From assembly GCA_937922805.1 (NCBI GenBank), contig CALAJV010000006.1, forward strand, positions 1 through 64,000: DNA of 64,000 nt, in the 5' to 3' direction. The stretch's first letter is position 1. Every line of letters starts with the position of its first letter. Source of the stretch: an uncultured Acidimicrobiales bacterium. GTDB taxonomy: Bacteria; Actinomycetota; Acidimicrobiia; Acidimicrobiales; SZUA-35. Below are positions 35,050 through 45,414 of this stretch, piece after piece. Below the pieces are notes generated by a model. That model saw only the letters and a program-made list of their open reading frames with translations, searched no databases and was not told the origin of the DNA. Position numbers and translations under genes: made by a program.

Positions 35050-35924
35050 AATTTGGCCGATGATTGAAGCAACGTGTGAGCAAAAATGTAGTGATCGACG
35101 GCGATGAGGTTTGGTTCCATCCCGTAGCCCTCATAGAAGCCGAAGACGGCTTCGGAACCGATTTGACCACTAATGGCTAGGTGCATTCTCGCCATGTCGA
35201 AATGTCTGTCGATAATTCGAACAGCCGACAGCCCGAGCAAGCCGGCCGGACGTCCGTCGGCGACCAGCACATTTGCCGGCGTGAAATTCCCATGAGACAC
35301 CACGTTGTCAGCCGACGCCGGGCGGCCGCCTTCGAACATCTCAAGGAGCTGATCGGCTCCATACCGGTTGTAAGGCTCGGGCAACTGAGCCGAGACGAAC
35401 CGTGAGGATTGCAACTCGCTGCGAACCTGACTAGCTAGTCGGTCCCAGCTGTCGACCGCTGCGCCCTCCAGACCGCCTTCGACGTTGCTGCCTCGCAACT
35501 CGCCGACGACCTTGACATCAAGGTCGTGTAATCGTTTCAGACTAGCGCCGACTCCAATAGCAAGCTGGCCGGGGTCGGGATGGCTAGTCACCATCGAGGC
35601 CGGCCAGGACTGCGATCGTGTCAACATCGTCCACTTTGATTCTTGACCAGACCAGCCAGAGATCTCCGCTGGAATCGGACCGCCGATTTCGCGGGCTAGC
35701 ACTGACTGGTTACCAATAGCTTCAGCTGCGTCGGCCACGGTCGGCCACCGATCGATCACCAGGTTCTCGGTCAACCACCGACTACAGCGAACCGGTTCCG
35801 CTTCATCGGGGCGAGTCGGGTACCCGGCAATCTCGGCTTGCGTTTGCGCCACAACCGGCATCTGGCCAACCACTTCGACGAGGCGGGGTGGGCAACTAGC
35901 AGGCAATTGGTCAGTTGATGACAT
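35046..35924 (-). CDS. Aminoglycoside-phosphotransferase-fold protein, predicted inactive kinase
   Basis: 292 residues with APH/choline-kinase-like layout, but the catalytic loop HGDxxxxN reads HGNFTPANV (N213 in place of Asp). The Mg2+-binding IDW motif reads LLGLS (~229-233). The downstream DMARMHL helix still matches the family. Both aspartates needed for phosphotransfer are therefore missing. It is sandwiched between phhB (5 bp upstream) and miaA (4-bp overlap), so it is made together with MiaA and may serve as a binding or regulatory protein (inference). Confidence 0.7.
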   Translation of the reverse strand: MSSTDQLPASCPPRLVEVVGQMPVVAQTQAEIAGYPTRPDEAEPVRCSRWLTENLVIDRWPTVADAAEAIGNQSVLAREIGGPIPAEISGWSGQESKWTMLTRSQSWPASMVTSHPDPGQLAIGVGASLKRLHDLDVKVVGELRGSNVEGGLEGAAVDSWDRLASQVRSELQSSRFVSAQLPEPYNRYGADQLLEMFEGGRPASADNVVSHGNFTPANVLVADGRPAGLLGLSAVRIIDRHFDMARMHLAISGQIGSEAVFGFYEGYGMEPNLIAVDHYIFAHTLLQSSAKF

Positions 35925-35929
35925 GACGA

Positions 35930-36229
35930 TCAGGTTTGGGCGGCCAGCGCGTCAGCTTTGATCGCGAAGGAGAAATCAAGCTCGGTTAGACCATCACAAT
36001 CATGGGTGACCAACTCGATGGCAACTTTGTTGTAGACGTTAGACCACTCAGGATGATGATTCAGATCCTCAGCCATTTCGGCGCAGCGAGCCATGAAGGC
36101 GAACGCGGTTGCAAAGTCGGCGAACTCGAATAGTTTCTTGATCCGACCGTCATCAGTCAACTCCCAACCGTCGACGTTCATGAGTTGACTTTGGATTTGG
36201 GTTGACGACAACTTCTGCGGACGATTCAC
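35930..36229 (-). CDS. phhB: Pterin-4a-carbinolamine dehydratase family protein
   Basis: 99 residues, full family length. Active-site block EDLNHHPEWSNVYNKV carries the His-His-Pro motif, and 'LTELDFSFA' follows. PCD recycles pterin cofactor after aromatic amino acid hydroxylation, but no hydroxylase is seen here. Some bacterial members have been linked to molybdenum-cofactor metabolism, and a molybdopterin enzyme is encoded at 1065; that link is only suggestive. It heads the phhB/kinase-fold/miaA group. Confidence 0.92.
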   Translation of the reverse strand: MNRPQKLSSTQIQSQLMNVDGWELTDDGRIKKLFEFADFATAFAFMARCAEMAEDLNHHPEWSNVYNKVAIELVTHDCDGLTELDFSFAIKADALAAQT

Positions 36230-36326
36230 AATGTGAGTCTATAGCCTCGACATCGGCCACCTCATCGATTGCCACTAGCGCTAGTCCGAATTGCATATCC
36301 GTGCTTGCAATGTTGTCGTTCTCGCC

Positions 36327-37049
36327 TTAGACAGCTGCGTCACCGGTCATTGTGGCCACCATGTCAACTAACGTTGCGGCGACAGTATCGGGCGCCACTA
36401 CCTGGTGAAGATGATCGCCACCCAATTGATGAGTTGTCCAACCCGCTTTGCGGGCAGCCTCACAAGATTCGGCGTATCCGGGCCCGAACGATAAGAATCC
36501 GGCGGCCACCCGATCCGCCAAATCAGGTACCGGCACTGCTTGATCAAACCACGACCTTGGAACCGGTCGGGCTTCGTTGAACACCAAATCGCGAGCTATC
36601 GGATCAACGACAAGACCGTTTACGAGAGACCCCCACCACCGGGGCCACGGAGGTAGATAGTCGTCTGGTCGAACCATTCCGTCTAGCGTTTGTCCAAATC
36701 GAGCTGACGACTCGGTGAAAGAGATCCCATCGGGGAACCGCCCATCGACCAGAATCATGGAATCGACAGCCCAACCCTTGCCTATTAGCTCCTCCACTGC
36801 ATACGGAGTTCGAGGGCAGGCGGCCGAGTGGGCAACAACGGTGGTGAACGCCCCGTCGTCGGGAACGTTCATTGTGAGCAGATCGTTGACCCACGGTGTG
36901 AGGTGATCGATATCAGCAGTTGTTGTCATCTCGGCATCGGCGACTGCGGTACACCAACCGCGTTGGGTCAGCACATCGGCGACCGGGTGCCAGCTGGCCG
37001 GGCCAAGCAAAGGGCTGGGAATTAGTAGCCAACTACGGCGCTCTTTCAC
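36327..37049 (-). CDS. Alpha/beta-hydrolase fold protein
   Basis: 240 residues. Ser nucleophile in VVAHSAACPR (A-x-S-x-x rather than the usual GxSxG), Asp candidate in ILVDGRFPDG, His in GGDHLHQV near the C-terminus. The N-terminal 'WLLIPSPLLGPASWHPVADVL' resembles the oxyanion strand of small esterases. The substrate is unknown. It stands alone, with 97 bp to phhB and 201 bp of apparently empty sequence to miaB. Confidence 0.7.
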   Translation of the reverse strand: MKERRSWLLIPSPLLGPASWHPVADVLTQRGWCTAVADAEMTTTADIDHLTPWVNDLLTMNVPDDGAFTTVVAHSAACPRTPYAVEELIGKGWAVDSMILVDGRFPDGISFTESSARFGQTLDGMVRPDDYLPPWPRWWGSLVNGLVVDPIARDLVFNEARPVPRSWFDQAVPVPDLADRVAAGFLSFGPGYAESCEAARKAGWTTHQLGGDHLHQVVAPDTVAATLVDMVATMTGDAAV

Positions 37050-37250
37050 AAATGTCTCCCTGCCCAGTCCTACGTCTTCACAGTGGCAAAGATGCAGCTG
37101 TCCTGCAAGTCCATCTGAGATCCTCCTAGAGAACTAGCTGATTCCAAACCGTCCACCGGCGCCGTCGATAAAGCCAATACCTGCCACGTCAACAATGGAC
37201 AATCGAGGCCCACCAGCAATTAGGTACAGCAACGCCCTTACTAAGCTAAC

Positions 37251-38702
37251 CTACAGCGCTGCTACCGGGATCGTTGTCCGGTGGGTTGCTCTAGCGGTGA
37301 CCTCCACCAGATTGCCGCTGAGGTACTGACGCGTTGCGTCGACAATCTCCACGAGAGCATAGGTTCCGGGCTTAAGGTTTTCGGCTTTGAAGTGGACGAT
37401 TTTGTTGTGACTGGTTCTGCCGGTTAAGACACCTTCGTTCTTTCGAGACGCTCCCTCAACCACAACCTCTTCGATCAGCCCAATGCGGGCTCGGTATTTG
37501 GCTAAGCCAAATCGATTGATGACAACCCGTAGCCGTTCGTATCGATCCTGAACTACCTTGGGGTCGCAGAACTGATCGACTAGTTCGGCGGCCTCGGTTC
37601 CGGGCCGGGGAGAAAACACGAAGGTGTAAGCGCTATCGAACTCGGCTGCCGCCGCTACTTCAAGGGTGGCCTCGAAATCGTCATCGGTTTCACCCGGGTA
37701 ACCAACGATTATGTCGGTACTAACCGCCAAATCAGGAATCACTTCTCTAGCCGCCGCCAGCTTCTCTAGAAAACGGGCGCCGGTGTAACCCCTATGCATG
37801 GCCGACAAAATTCGGTCTGATCCAGACTGCAACGGAAAATGCAAGTGGGGAACGACCGATGGAACGTCCGCCATTGCTGCGAAGACGTCAGGAGTCATAT
37901 CTTTGGGGTGGGGGCTAGTGAACCGGACTCGACGTATACCGTCGATTTGGCCAACAGAGCGAAGCAGAGACGCGAACTGAGGTCGGATCTTAATTGAGTT
38001 AGCTGCCGTAGCTGGCTGCTCACCTGAAGCTTGCGCCTGCTCAGCTGCCTTGCGGGCCGCTAGGGACAGGTCTCGACCATACGAATTCACGTTCTGACCA
38101 AGCAGCGTTACCTCGGTAACGCCATTGGCTGCCAGCTGTTCTGCCTCGGCAACTATGTCGTCGAACGGACGACTGATTTCTTGACCTCGTACCGCGGGCA
38201 CAATGCAAAAAGCACAGGAATTATCGCAACCAATCTGGATTGTTAGCCAACCGGCGTAGTCGGTCGCTCGCTTAGCTGGAAGGGCAGAAGGAAATGTTGC
38301 GTCCTCATCCACCATGGCTTGTTCCCAGATTTCTGTAACTGGTCCTGTTTGTTTTGCCTCAGCCAGAAGGTCCATCGCCCGATGAACATTGTGAGTACCA
38401 AACACAACGTCAACGTGGCCTGCTCGTTCTTGGATACCGTCCCGGTCTTTTTGGGCTAAGCAGCCAGCGACGACAATCTGGAGATCCGGATTGGCGTCTT
38501 TGAGCGGCTTTAGATTGCCGAGCGTCCCGTACAACTTGTTGTCCGCATTTTCGCGAATGCAGCACGTGTTGAGTACAACAACATCGGCGTCTTCGGCGTT
38601 ATCGGCCTGGCTGTAGCCATCGGCTTCGAGCATGCCCGCGATCCGTTCCGAATCGTGCTCGTTCATCTGACAACCGTAGGTTCTTAAGTGGTACCGCTTC
38701 AC
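37251..38702 (-). CDS. miaB: tRNA-2-methylthio-N6-dimethylallyladenosine synthase MiaB
   Basis: 483 residues. An N-terminal UPF0004 domain (TYGCQMNEHDSERIAG; three Cys for the second 4Fe-4S), a radical SAM core with CDNSCAFC, and a C-terminal TRAM domain (~415-475). It adds the methylthio group to i6A37 made by MiaA. A low-complexity Ala/Gln stretch (AARKAAEQAQASGEQPATAA, ~215) inside the radical SAM domain is probably a loop insertion. Confidence 0.96.
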   Translation of the reverse strand: MKRYHLRTYGCQMNEHDSERIAGMLEADGYSQADNAEDADVVVLNTCCIRENADNKLYGTLGNLKPLKDANPDLQIVVAGCLAQKDRDGIQERAGHVDVVFGTHNVHRAMDLLAEAKQTGPVTEIWEQAMVDEDATFPSALPAKRATDYAGWLTIQIGCDNSCAFCIVPAVRGQEISRPFDDIVAEAEQLAANGVTEVTLLGQNVNSYGRDLSLAARKAAEQAQASGEQPATAANSIKIRPQFASLLRSVGQIDGIRRVRFTSPHPKDMTPDVFAAMADVPSVVPHLHFPLQSGSDRILSAMHRGYTGARFLEKLAAAREVIPDLAVSTDIIVGYPGETDDDFEATLEVAAAAEFDSAYTFVFSPRPGTEAAELVDQFCDPKVVQDRYERLRVVINRFGLAKYRARIGLIEEVVVEGASRKNEGVLTGRTSHNKIVHFKAENLKPGTYALVEIVDATRQYLSGNLVEVTARATHRTTIPVAAL

Positions 38703-38839
38703 TTCACTAATGGTAGGCCCGGCGGCAACTTAATCGACGTGAATGTCGTTGACTATCTGGTTCACATATCTAGACCAGCCAATTATTCGGGCCGTCAAGT
38801 GATCTGCACAGAATCTTCATCGCCGGTGCCAACCTATTC

Positions 38840-39979
38840 GTGTCCCGATGGGAGACACTAAATGCCGTGCCCAGATTCCCCTCCCCCAGCTCGACTGTCG
38901 CCGGCTCAACAACGGAAGGGCGACGCGCAGCATCGGAGGCCGGAGCTGGCGACAAACCTAAACGGATTGCGGCGCCCAGCCGCTCAGTCCCACGCCTGTT
39001 CGTTGGCTTCGTTAGCTGGGGCATGCTGGTCATTGTCTGCGTAATCATCTGGTTTCGATCCTCTGACGCATCGAGCCCGCTATCGATAGCTATCGCCGGA
39101 ATCACGGCGTTCGCCGCCTTCCCGTTGATGATCGGCGTGGTTGGATCGTTTGTCAGCCGGGGGCGCACGCTTCGCCTAAGTGCCGGTTTGGTCGCCAGCG
39201 TGTTCTTTTTTACAACTACCCCATTGGATGCCATCGTTGGTTGCCGTCCGGCCAGCAGTGCTTCGATTCAAGAAGGTCAACCCCGAAACGGCGAGCTAAC
39301 GATCCTGACCGCCAACGTTTTATATAGCGCAGGGGGTGCAGAAGCTTTGGCGACCATGATTGCCGAATCGAATGCTGATGTGGTCGCTCTTCAAGAAATG
39401 ACTCCGGCAATATTTGCGGCCTTGGTTGATAACCCAGTGCTCGCCGACTACGTATACAAAGACAATGCCGGCTCTGACGCTCCGTTCTTCACTGCTACTC
39501 TGGCCAAGCTTCCCATCCCCCCTCGGGAATCAGCTTCTCCTGACCGCCGAGTAACTACGACAGTCGTCCCAATTTCTGACCGGAACCCGATTGGTCAACA
39601 GTTCACAATAACTGCGTTGCACCTGGACGCCCCACTGACGTCGTCCAACACGATTCGTTGGAAGCAGCAGCTTGGCTCACTAGCGCAGATGGAAAAGGAC
39701 AAGCCTGCGATTCTGGTCGGCGACTTCAATGCGTCAGAGGACCATCGACCGTTTCGAGCATTGTTAGCTTCTGGCTGGGAAGATGTTCATGAAGAGAAAG
39801 GTTGTGGGTTCGACGCTACGTTCCCTAGTTCAAACCGTTTCCCGGTTGCCCTAATGCGTATCGATCACATCTTGGTCACCGACCACTTCGAAGTGATCAG
39901 CGTTAACGTTGTCGCCCCGGCCAACGGCAGCGATCACAATGCCGTCTTGGCCCGCGTTCGATTGTCGGCCGAAGGCTAA
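38840..39979 (+). CDS. Membrane-anchored endonuclease/exonuclease/phosphatase family protein
   Basis: 379 residues from a GTG. A polar N-terminus (~50 residues) precedes three hydrophobic segments (~53-135), then an EEP domain (~148-375). Catalytic motifs: LTANVLYS, ALQEMTP, LVGDFNASED and GSDHNAVLA. The topology resembles YafD-like proteins with an outside-facing phosphodiesterase domain. The substrate could be lipid head groups, nucleic acid or nucleotides. It converges on the pentose phosphate operon. Confidence 0.83.
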   Translation: MSRWETLNAVPRFPSPSSTVAGSTTEGRRAASEAGAGDKPKRIAAPSRSVPRLFVGFVSWGMLVIVCVIIWFRSSDASSPLSIAIAGITAFAAFPLMIGVVGSFVSRGRTLRLSAGLVASVFFFTTTPLDAIVGCRPASSASIQEGQPRNGELTILTANVLYSAGGAEALATMIAESNADVVALQEMTPAIFAALVDNPVLADYVYKDNAGSDAPFFTATLAKLPIPPRESASPDRRVTTTVVPISDRNPIGQQFTITALHLDAPLTSSNTIRWKQQLGSLAQMEKDKPAILVGDFNASEDHRPFRALLASGWEDVHEEKGCGFDATFPSSNRFPVALMRIDHILVTDHFEVISVNVVAPANGSDHNAVLARVRLSAEG

Positions 39980-40012
39980 CCTCTGGCCTAACGCCCCTGA
40001 GATAGTGAGGCT

Positions 40013-40756
40013 TTACCCTTGGCGAGCCGCGTCCATGTCGGCGATCACGACCGAATGACTAGGTCGCAGCAAACCGGCCGGAATAGACATATCGCCAGCG
40101 AGAAGGCGTCCTAGCATGGCAGCTTTGTCGGAACCGCTTACAAGCCACAGGACCATTTGCGCCCGATCAAGTACCGGTCGGGTCAGACTTATTCGACGAT
40201 GACCGTTTAGTTCTGGCGTGATGCCAACGTAATTGCGAAGGTCTTCAGTCAAATCCTGGCCAGGAAACAAAGAAGCAGTGTGACCATCAGCCCCAATACC
40301 AAGATGGACTAGGTCAAAAATCGGAGGCTCCCCAATGAGGCCGGCCAGTTTCAACCAGTACCCGTCGATGATGGCGGTCATTTCGGCGTCAGATCCGGCT
40401 TGAAGGAGATCGTTCACCGGAAAGGGAAGCCATTCAACCGCTAGATGTTGAAACATCCCTTGTTGTATGGCGAAGTTCCGGTCGTCTGAGTCGATTGGTA
40501 CTAGCCGCTCATCGGCTTGGGCCAGCACTACGTCTTGCCAGGGAAGGTCGTAGGTCGCCAGCAACTCGAAGACGGGAACTGGGGTTCCGCCACCGCTAAG
40601 AGCGATTACGCACCGGCCTCGCTGACGCACCGATGCTTCAATAGCGGCAGCAAAAACGTCTGCCGCTCGGCGAGCCCAATTTTCATTCGATGCGATATCG
40701 AGGATATGTACGTCATCTGCCACGAAGTTTCTACCGTAGCTGGATTGGATTGCCAT
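40013..40756 (-). CDS. pgl: 6-phosphogluconolactonase
   Basis: 247 residues of the NagB/Pgl fold: VIALSGGGTPVPVFELL, 'QADERLVPIDSDDRN' and 'HLGIGADGHTASLFPG' are the family motifs. It hydrolyses the product of Zwf in the oxidative pentose phosphate pathway. Start supported by AAGG 8 nt upstream. Last gene of the leftward gnd-zwf-glk-pgl cluster, 119 bp after glk. Confidence 0.93.
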   Translation of the reverse strand: MAIQSSYGRNFVADDVHILDIASNENWARRAADVFAAAIEASVRQRGRCVIALSGGGTPVPVFELLATYDLPWQDVVLAQADERLVPIDSDDRNFAIQQGMFQHLAVEWLPFPVNDLLQAGSDAEMTAIIDGYWLKLAGLIGEPPIFDLVHLGIGADGHTASLFPGQDLTEDLRNYVGITPELNGHRRISLTRPVLDRAQMVLWLVSGSDKAAMLGRLLAGDMSIPAGLLRPSHSVVIADMDAARQG

Positions 40757-40875
40757 TGACTCGCCTTAGGTCAGCAAATGTTGGAAGAAGCGCTCAGCTA
40801 GTTAGAACGCCGTAACCTCTCTCATCGACTTGTCGACATACGCCATTAGCAAATTGGCTACTTTGGCGTCATCGG

Positions 40876-41841
40876 TCAGCCGGTTCGCCCAACCGCGTTC
40901 CACCAGGCAGCAGCCCCGTGTAGGGCTGCGTCATCGCCAAGTGCAGCAGACTCGACTGCGATCATGGCCGCCCGCTCTGGCCCGAACCGCGTAAGTTGAG
41001 CAGAGATTATTGGCGCAACCAAATCGTGGTTCCGTCCAACGCCTCCACCCACGACTATCACTTCCGGAGCTACGATCCATGCCAGATTAGCTAGTCCAAC
41101 GCCGACTGCTGCTATCGCTGTTTCCCAAATCGCAATTGCTTGCTCGTTGCCCGATCTGACGCGGGCCACAAACTCAGCTCCATCTCGTGGCAGTCCGGCC
41201 GCAGCGGCAGAGTTGGCTATCGCCGTTCCTGAGCCGATTTCTTCAACGGTTGCCGGCATGCCATTCTGGGCCGCCCCAATGTCGACAATCGTATGGCCTA
41301 TCTCTCCGCCGGAGAGCGTTCCCTTTACCAGCTTCCCGCCGACGACGACACCAGCACCGACTCCAGTAGAGATCGTTATGTACACGACGTCTCGATGGTC
41401 GCGTCCAGATCCGAATGTTGCTTCGCCAACGGCAGCCAAATCGGCATCGTTAGCCAAGCTGACTACGCAACCAAGCTTGGCTTGAAGGGTCTTTTCTGTC
41501 AGTTCAGCGATCCACCGTTGAGGAAGGTTTGGGGCTGCTATTAGTCGCTCAGAGACGTGATCGACCACTCCGGGCAGACCGATGACGGCCCGGTCCGGCT
41601 GCAACTCCGCCTGAGCGCAAACCTGTTCGACTAACCCGACCAGGAACTGAGTGTCGGCGTCGCCAGTTGGTGTAGGAATACGATCTTGGGCCAAGATAGA
41701 TCCGCTGTCGTCGACGACGGCAGCGCGAACATTGGTGCCTCCCAAGTCGATCGCAGCCGTAATCGAACCGCTCGCTGTCTGCCCACTCTCGGGTAGAGCG
41801 CTTTGAGTTTGAGAGTCAGCGTTTTGGCTTGACCTGATCAC
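40876..41841 (-). CDS. glk: ROK-family glucokinase without the usual zinc motif
   Basis: 321 residues from a GTG that overlaps the zwf stop (GTGA) and has GGCGGAG upstream; an ATG at 41865 would add 8. The ROK signature is present: [39 protein letters not shown] and [10 protein letters not shown]. After the conserved His, however, the CxCGxxGC zinc motif is replaced by a shorter stretch ([18 protein letters not shown]) with no Cys. Glucokinase is the best guess because zwf and pgl are operon partners that need glucose 6-phosphate. Confidence 0.82.
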   Translation of the reverse strand: MIRSSQNADSQTQSALPESGQTASGSITAAIDLGGTNVRAAVVDDSGSILAQDRIPTPTGDADTQFLVGLVEQVCAQAELQPDRAVIGLPGVVDHVSERLIAAPNLPQRWIAELTEKTLQAKLGCVVSLANDADLAAVGEATFGSGRDHRDVVYITISTGVGAGVVVGGKLVKGTLSGGEIGHTIVDIGAAQNGMPATVEEIGSGTAIANSAAAAGLPRDGAEFVARVRSGNEQAIAIWETAIAAVGVGLANLAWIVAPEVIVVGGGVGRNHDLVAPIISAQLTRFGPERAAMIAVESAALGDDAALHGAAAWWNAVGRTG

Positions 41842-43274
41842 GATACCGCTCCGCCTTGACTGCATGGAGAGTCGCCGTCCTGGTCAGTTGATACGTTCGA
41901 CGCCAGATCGGGATAGGTCGCCCCGTACTCATACTGATACACCGGGCCCGGGTTATCCAGAATTGGTTGAACGATTCGCCAGGCTTCGTCGACTTGGTCG
42001 CCTCGGGCGAACAGCCGACGGTCTCCTTCCAACGAGTCGCCAAGGAGACGGTGATATGGGGACGGTCCGAACTCCATCCCCCGATGGTCTACCTGAAGGT
42101 GAACGTCCTCGCTGGTAAGTGTTGCTCCCGGGGATTTGGCCTGCATCTCGAACTCGATGAGATCATTCGGCTTCATTTCGAACCGCAGCCGGTTTGGCTC
42201 CGGGCGACAATTCATGTCGGTAAAGAGTGGTCGAGGTGGCTGATCGAACTCGACAATAGCTTCGGTTCGAGTTATGTCGAGTGCTTTTCCGGCTCGGATC
42301 GTCCACGGAACACCAGCCCAACGCCAGGAGTCAATTTCGCATTCGACGGAAATGTATGTCTCTGTGTCGGAGTCGGGCTTGACCCCTCCTTCGTCCAGGT
42401 ATCCGTCATATTGTCCTCGCCACGATTTGGCCGGATCGAACGACCGCATGGAGCGAAGAACCTTTACCACCTCGTCTGACAACGCGTCAGCGTCGTCCGA
42501 CACCGGTGGCTCCATTGCCAGAAGGGCAACGATTTGAAGTAGATGGTTTTGGACCACATCGCGGAGCGCCCCGACTTCGTCAAAGAACTTCCCACGGCCT
42601 TCGACGCCGAAGTCCTCTGCCATGTTGATGGTGACTGACTTAATGTAGTGTCGGTTCCACAGCGGTTCCAGAATCGAGTTGGCGAATCGGAACACAAGAA
42701 GATTTAGGACCGGTTCCTTGCCGAGAAAGTGATCAATCCGATAGATACGATCTTCTGGGTAGTGTTCCTTCACCGCTCGATCAAGCTCTCTGGACGTATC
42801 GAGGTCGCGACCGAACGGTTTCTCCAGTACAACTCGACCGCAGTTCAGCTTGGCTGCACCCAGTCCATCGACGACAGTGGCGAACAAAAACGGCGGGATG
42901 GCCAGATAGGCAACGGGGCATTCCGAGCCAGGAATCCGACTCGCTACCTTCTCAAACGTTTGGGGTTCTCGATAGTCGCCAGAGACATAGTCAAGCCTGC
43001 CTGACAATCGGTCAAACGCAACCTCATCGATAGCTAACCCAGTTTTCTCCAGCGACTCTCGAGCGCGTTCACGAATGTCGTTCACCGAAAGATCAGATGA
43101 GGCGATCCCTACTACTGGCCCCCTCAACAGGCCCTCGAGCTCCAGCTGGTATAGCGCACTGAACAACTTCTTGCGGGCCAGGTCGCCGGTAATACCAAAC
43201 AGCAGTAGCGCATCGGCGTGGACAGGAGGTGTGGCCGCACCCTGATTAGTGGCCGTGCTATCGCTAGTAGTCAT
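41838..43274 (-). CDS. zwf: Glucose-6-phosphate 1-dehydrogenase
   Basis: 478 residues from the ATG at 43274, which overlaps the gnd stop (ATGA); the open frame extends to 43433 but inside gnd. NADP loop [12 protein letters not shown], active-site RIDHFLGKE, and '[10 protein letters not shown]' late in the protein. It catalyses the committed step of the oxidative pentose phosphate pathway and supplies NADPH, for example for reductive biosynthesis. It is tightly coupled to gnd and glk. Confidence 0.96.
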   Translation of the reverse strand: MTTSDSTATNQGAATPPVHADALLLFGITGDLARKKLFSALYQLELEGLLRGPVVGIASSDLSVNDIRERARESLEKTGLAIDEVAFDRLSGRLDYVSGDYREPQTFEKVASRIPGSECPVAYLAIPPFLFATVVDGLGAAKLNCGRVVLEKPFGRDLDTSRELDRAVKEHYPEDRIYRIDHFLGKEPVLNLLVFRFANSILEPLWNRHYIKSVTINMAEDFGVEGRGKFFDEVGALRDVVQNHLLQIVALLAMEPPVSDDADALSDEVVKVLRSMRSFDPAKSWRGQYDGYLDEGGVKPDSDTETYISVECEIDSWRWAGVPWTIRAGKALDITRTEAIVEFDQPPRPLFTDMNCRPEPNRLRFEMKPNDLIEFEMQAKSPGATLTSEDVHLQVDHRGMEFGPSPYHRLLGDSLEGDRRLFARGDQVDEAWRIVQPILDNPGPVYQYEYGATYPDLASNVSTDQDGDSPCSQGGAVS

Positions 43275-44293
43275 TCCGCTTTCCGTTCGTGGTGGCCTCC
43301 AAATTCGGCCCGCATCGCAGAAAGCACCTTGTTGGCAAAGAGGTCGTTGTTTCGGGACGAAAATCGGCTGAACAACGCTTGGCTGATGGTGGGAGCCGGG
43401 GTTCCAGACTGAACTGCGGCTTCTACTGCCCATCTACCTTCGCCAGAATCAGAAACAGTCCCTTGGAAATTGTCGAGCTCTGGGTTGGCGTTCATAGCCG
43501 AAGCGGTCAGATCGAGCAGCCATGATCCAATCACGCTCCCCCGGCGCCACAGTTCAGCCACGTCGGCCTCATTGATGTCGTATTGGAAAAGGCGCGGATC
43601 GCTCAATGGCGCAGTTTCAGCGTCAGCTGCCCTTGCTTCAGATCCCACATCGGCTCGGTTCAACATGCCGAAACCCTCCGCATAGGCCTGCATGATCGCG
43701 TACTCAACTCCGTTGTGAACCATTTTGACGAAGTGGCCAGCTCCCGATGGGCCGCAGTGCAAGAAGCCCAACTCAGGCGCACCTGGTTCTCCGGATCGTC
43801 CCGGGGTTCTTGGCGCCGCGTCGACCCCGGGGGCTAGCGCGGAAAACACAGGCGTTAGCCGTTGAACAGCCGATTTGTCACCACCGATCATTAGGCAGTA
43901 ACCACGCTCGAGGCCGTGGACTCCGCCGCTGGTGCCAACATCGAGATAGTGAATTCCCCGCGGTTGGAGTTCATCGGATCGAGCGATGTCTAGAGGGTAA
44001 TGGGTATTGCCTCCATCGATTATGATGTCGTTTGCTTGGCACAGTGGAGCTAGGTCATCTACCACCGCCCCAGTTACCGCTGCCGGAACCATAATCCAAA
44101 TTGCCCTAGGCTCTTCCAGCTGTGCAACCAGCTCATCTAGTGAGTTGGCTCCCGAGACTCCGTCGACATCAGCGACAAGCTCAGCTACTTTGTCGTCGTT
44201 GCGGTCGTAGGCAACACATTCGATCCCCCCGGCCGCTAGCCGTCGAACCATATTGGCGCCCATCCGCCCTAAGCCAATCATCCCAAGTTGCAT
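43271..44293 (-). CDS. gnd: 6-phosphogluconate dehydrogenase (short, decarboxylating type)
   Basis: 340 residues from the ATG at 44293 (AGGATGG upstream; ATG at 44302 also possible). The open frame to 44494 is ruled out because it runs into the divergent RNase Z gene. Motifs: [11 protein letters not shown] (dinucleotide loop), [16 protein letters not shown] and [19 protein letters not shown]. The length matches the short Gnd type, frequently NAD-dependent, rather than the ~470-residue form. First gene of gnd-zwf-glk-pgl. Confidence 0.93.
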   Translation of the reverse strand: MQLGMIGLGRMGANMVRRLAAGGIECVAYDRNDDKVAELVADVDGVSGANSLDELVAQLEEPRAIWIMVPAAVTGAVVDDLAPLCQANDIIIDGGNTHYPLDIARSDELQPRGIHYLDVGTSGGVHGLERGYCLMIGGDKSAVQRLTPVFSALAPGVDAAPRTPGRSGEPGAPELGFLHCGPSGAGHFVKMVHNGVEYAIMQAYAEGFGMLNRADVGSEARAADAETAPLSDPRLFQYDINEADVAELWRRGSVIGSWLLDLTASAMNANPELDNFQGTVSDSGEGRWAVEAAVQSGTPAPTISQALFSRFSSRNNDLFANKVLSAMRAEFGGHHERKAE

Positions 44294-44445
44294 CCGAACC
44301 ATCCTGTAGTGTCGAGAAACATCTGTCAGGATCGACGATAACCAACGTTGCTCTAAACAAGTAGCACCGATCCAATAATCAGCCGGGCTGAGGGGCCTGT
44401 TCAGGTAGGTTGGTTGAACCGACTTCGGCCCCGAAAGGATGAGCC

Positions 44446-45384
44446 ATGACTTCTCGACAGCTGATCGCTCTAGGCACATCCAGCCAAGCGCCAACCCGGC
44501 ACCGGGCCCATAACAGTTACGCCCTACGGTGGGACGACCAGCTAATTCTTTTCGACCCAGGAGAAGGGGCCCAAAGGCAATGCACGTTGGGCGGCGTGGC
44601 GGTGGCCAAACTTACCGCGGTTTGCGTTACCCATTTCCACGGTGACCACTGCCTAGGTCTACCCGGAATTATCCAGCGTCGAGCGCTCGACAACCGTAAC
44701 GCTGATGCTGGTCCCCCTGTCCCATTACCGATTTTTTATCCGTCGGAAGGTCAAGAATATTTCGATCGAATGCGTAAGATTTCGGTTTTTCATGACACCA
44801 GCAACGTTGAACCTCGCCCGATCGAATCCGATGGCGAGCAAGCCGAGCTAGGAAAATTGACGCTAACGACAGGGGCGCTCGACCACCGGATCTCTACTTA
44901 CGGATACCGACTTGAAGAACCTGACAGCTTCGCTTTCGATGGCGCCAGACTTGAGGCTGCGGGTATACGAGGGCCAGATGTTGGTCGGCTGCACAGGCAA
45001 GGCTGGCTCGAAACAGCCACTGGTCGAGTCGGGATCGAGCAGTTCGGCGCCACCCGAAAGGGCCAGTCGATGGCTTTCATTATGGATACGGCGCCGTGCG
45101 AGGCGGCCGAGCGTTTGGCCCATGGCGTTGACTTGTTGGTGTGCGAGTCTACCTTCATGGCTACTGAGGCGGAGCTAGCCGTTCAGTACAAACATATGAC
45201 GGCCGCCGATGCTGGCCGACTGGCAGCCAAAGTCGGAGTACGAAAGTTGGTTCTGGCCCACTTTTCGGCCCGCTACCCCGATCACGAAGTATTTGCTTCT
45301 GAGGCCAGCGAGTTTCATCCCAACGTCGAAGCGGCCTACGACCTGGCGACGTTCGATGTTCCACCCCGAGAGCCGATGGATTAG
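44446..45384 (+). CDS. rnz: Ribonuclease Z
   Basis: 312-residue metallo-beta-lactamase-fold tRNA 3'-endonuclease. Zn motif THFHGDHCLG (HxHxDH), later 'FIMDTAP', 'LLVCESTFM', 'HMTAADAGRLAAK' and 'VLAHFSARY', all typical of RNase Z. Divergent from gnd across 152 bp. Confidence 0.94.
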   Translation: MTSRQLIALGTSSQAPTRHRAHNSYALRWDDQLILFDPGEGAQRQCTLGGVAVAKLTAVCVTHFHGDHCLGLPGIIQRRALDNRNADAGPPVPLPIFYPSEGQEYFDRMRKISVFHDTSNVEPRPIESDGEQAELGKLTLTTGALDHRISTYGYRLEEPDSFAFDGARLEAAGIRGPDVGRLHRQGWLETATGRVGIEQFGATRKGQSMAFIMDTAPCEAAERLAHGVDLLVCESTFMATEAELAVQYKHMTAADAGRLAAKVGVRKLVLAHFSARYPDHEVFASEASEFHPNVEAAYDLATFDVPPREPMD

Positions 45385-45414
45385 CCAGCCTCGTGCTCTC
45401 AGCGTTGACTAGTG

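Noticed and set aside
43275-43433. N-terminal extension of Zwf
   Set aside because: Lies inside gnd; the ATG at 43274 overlaps the gnd stop and matches the family start.
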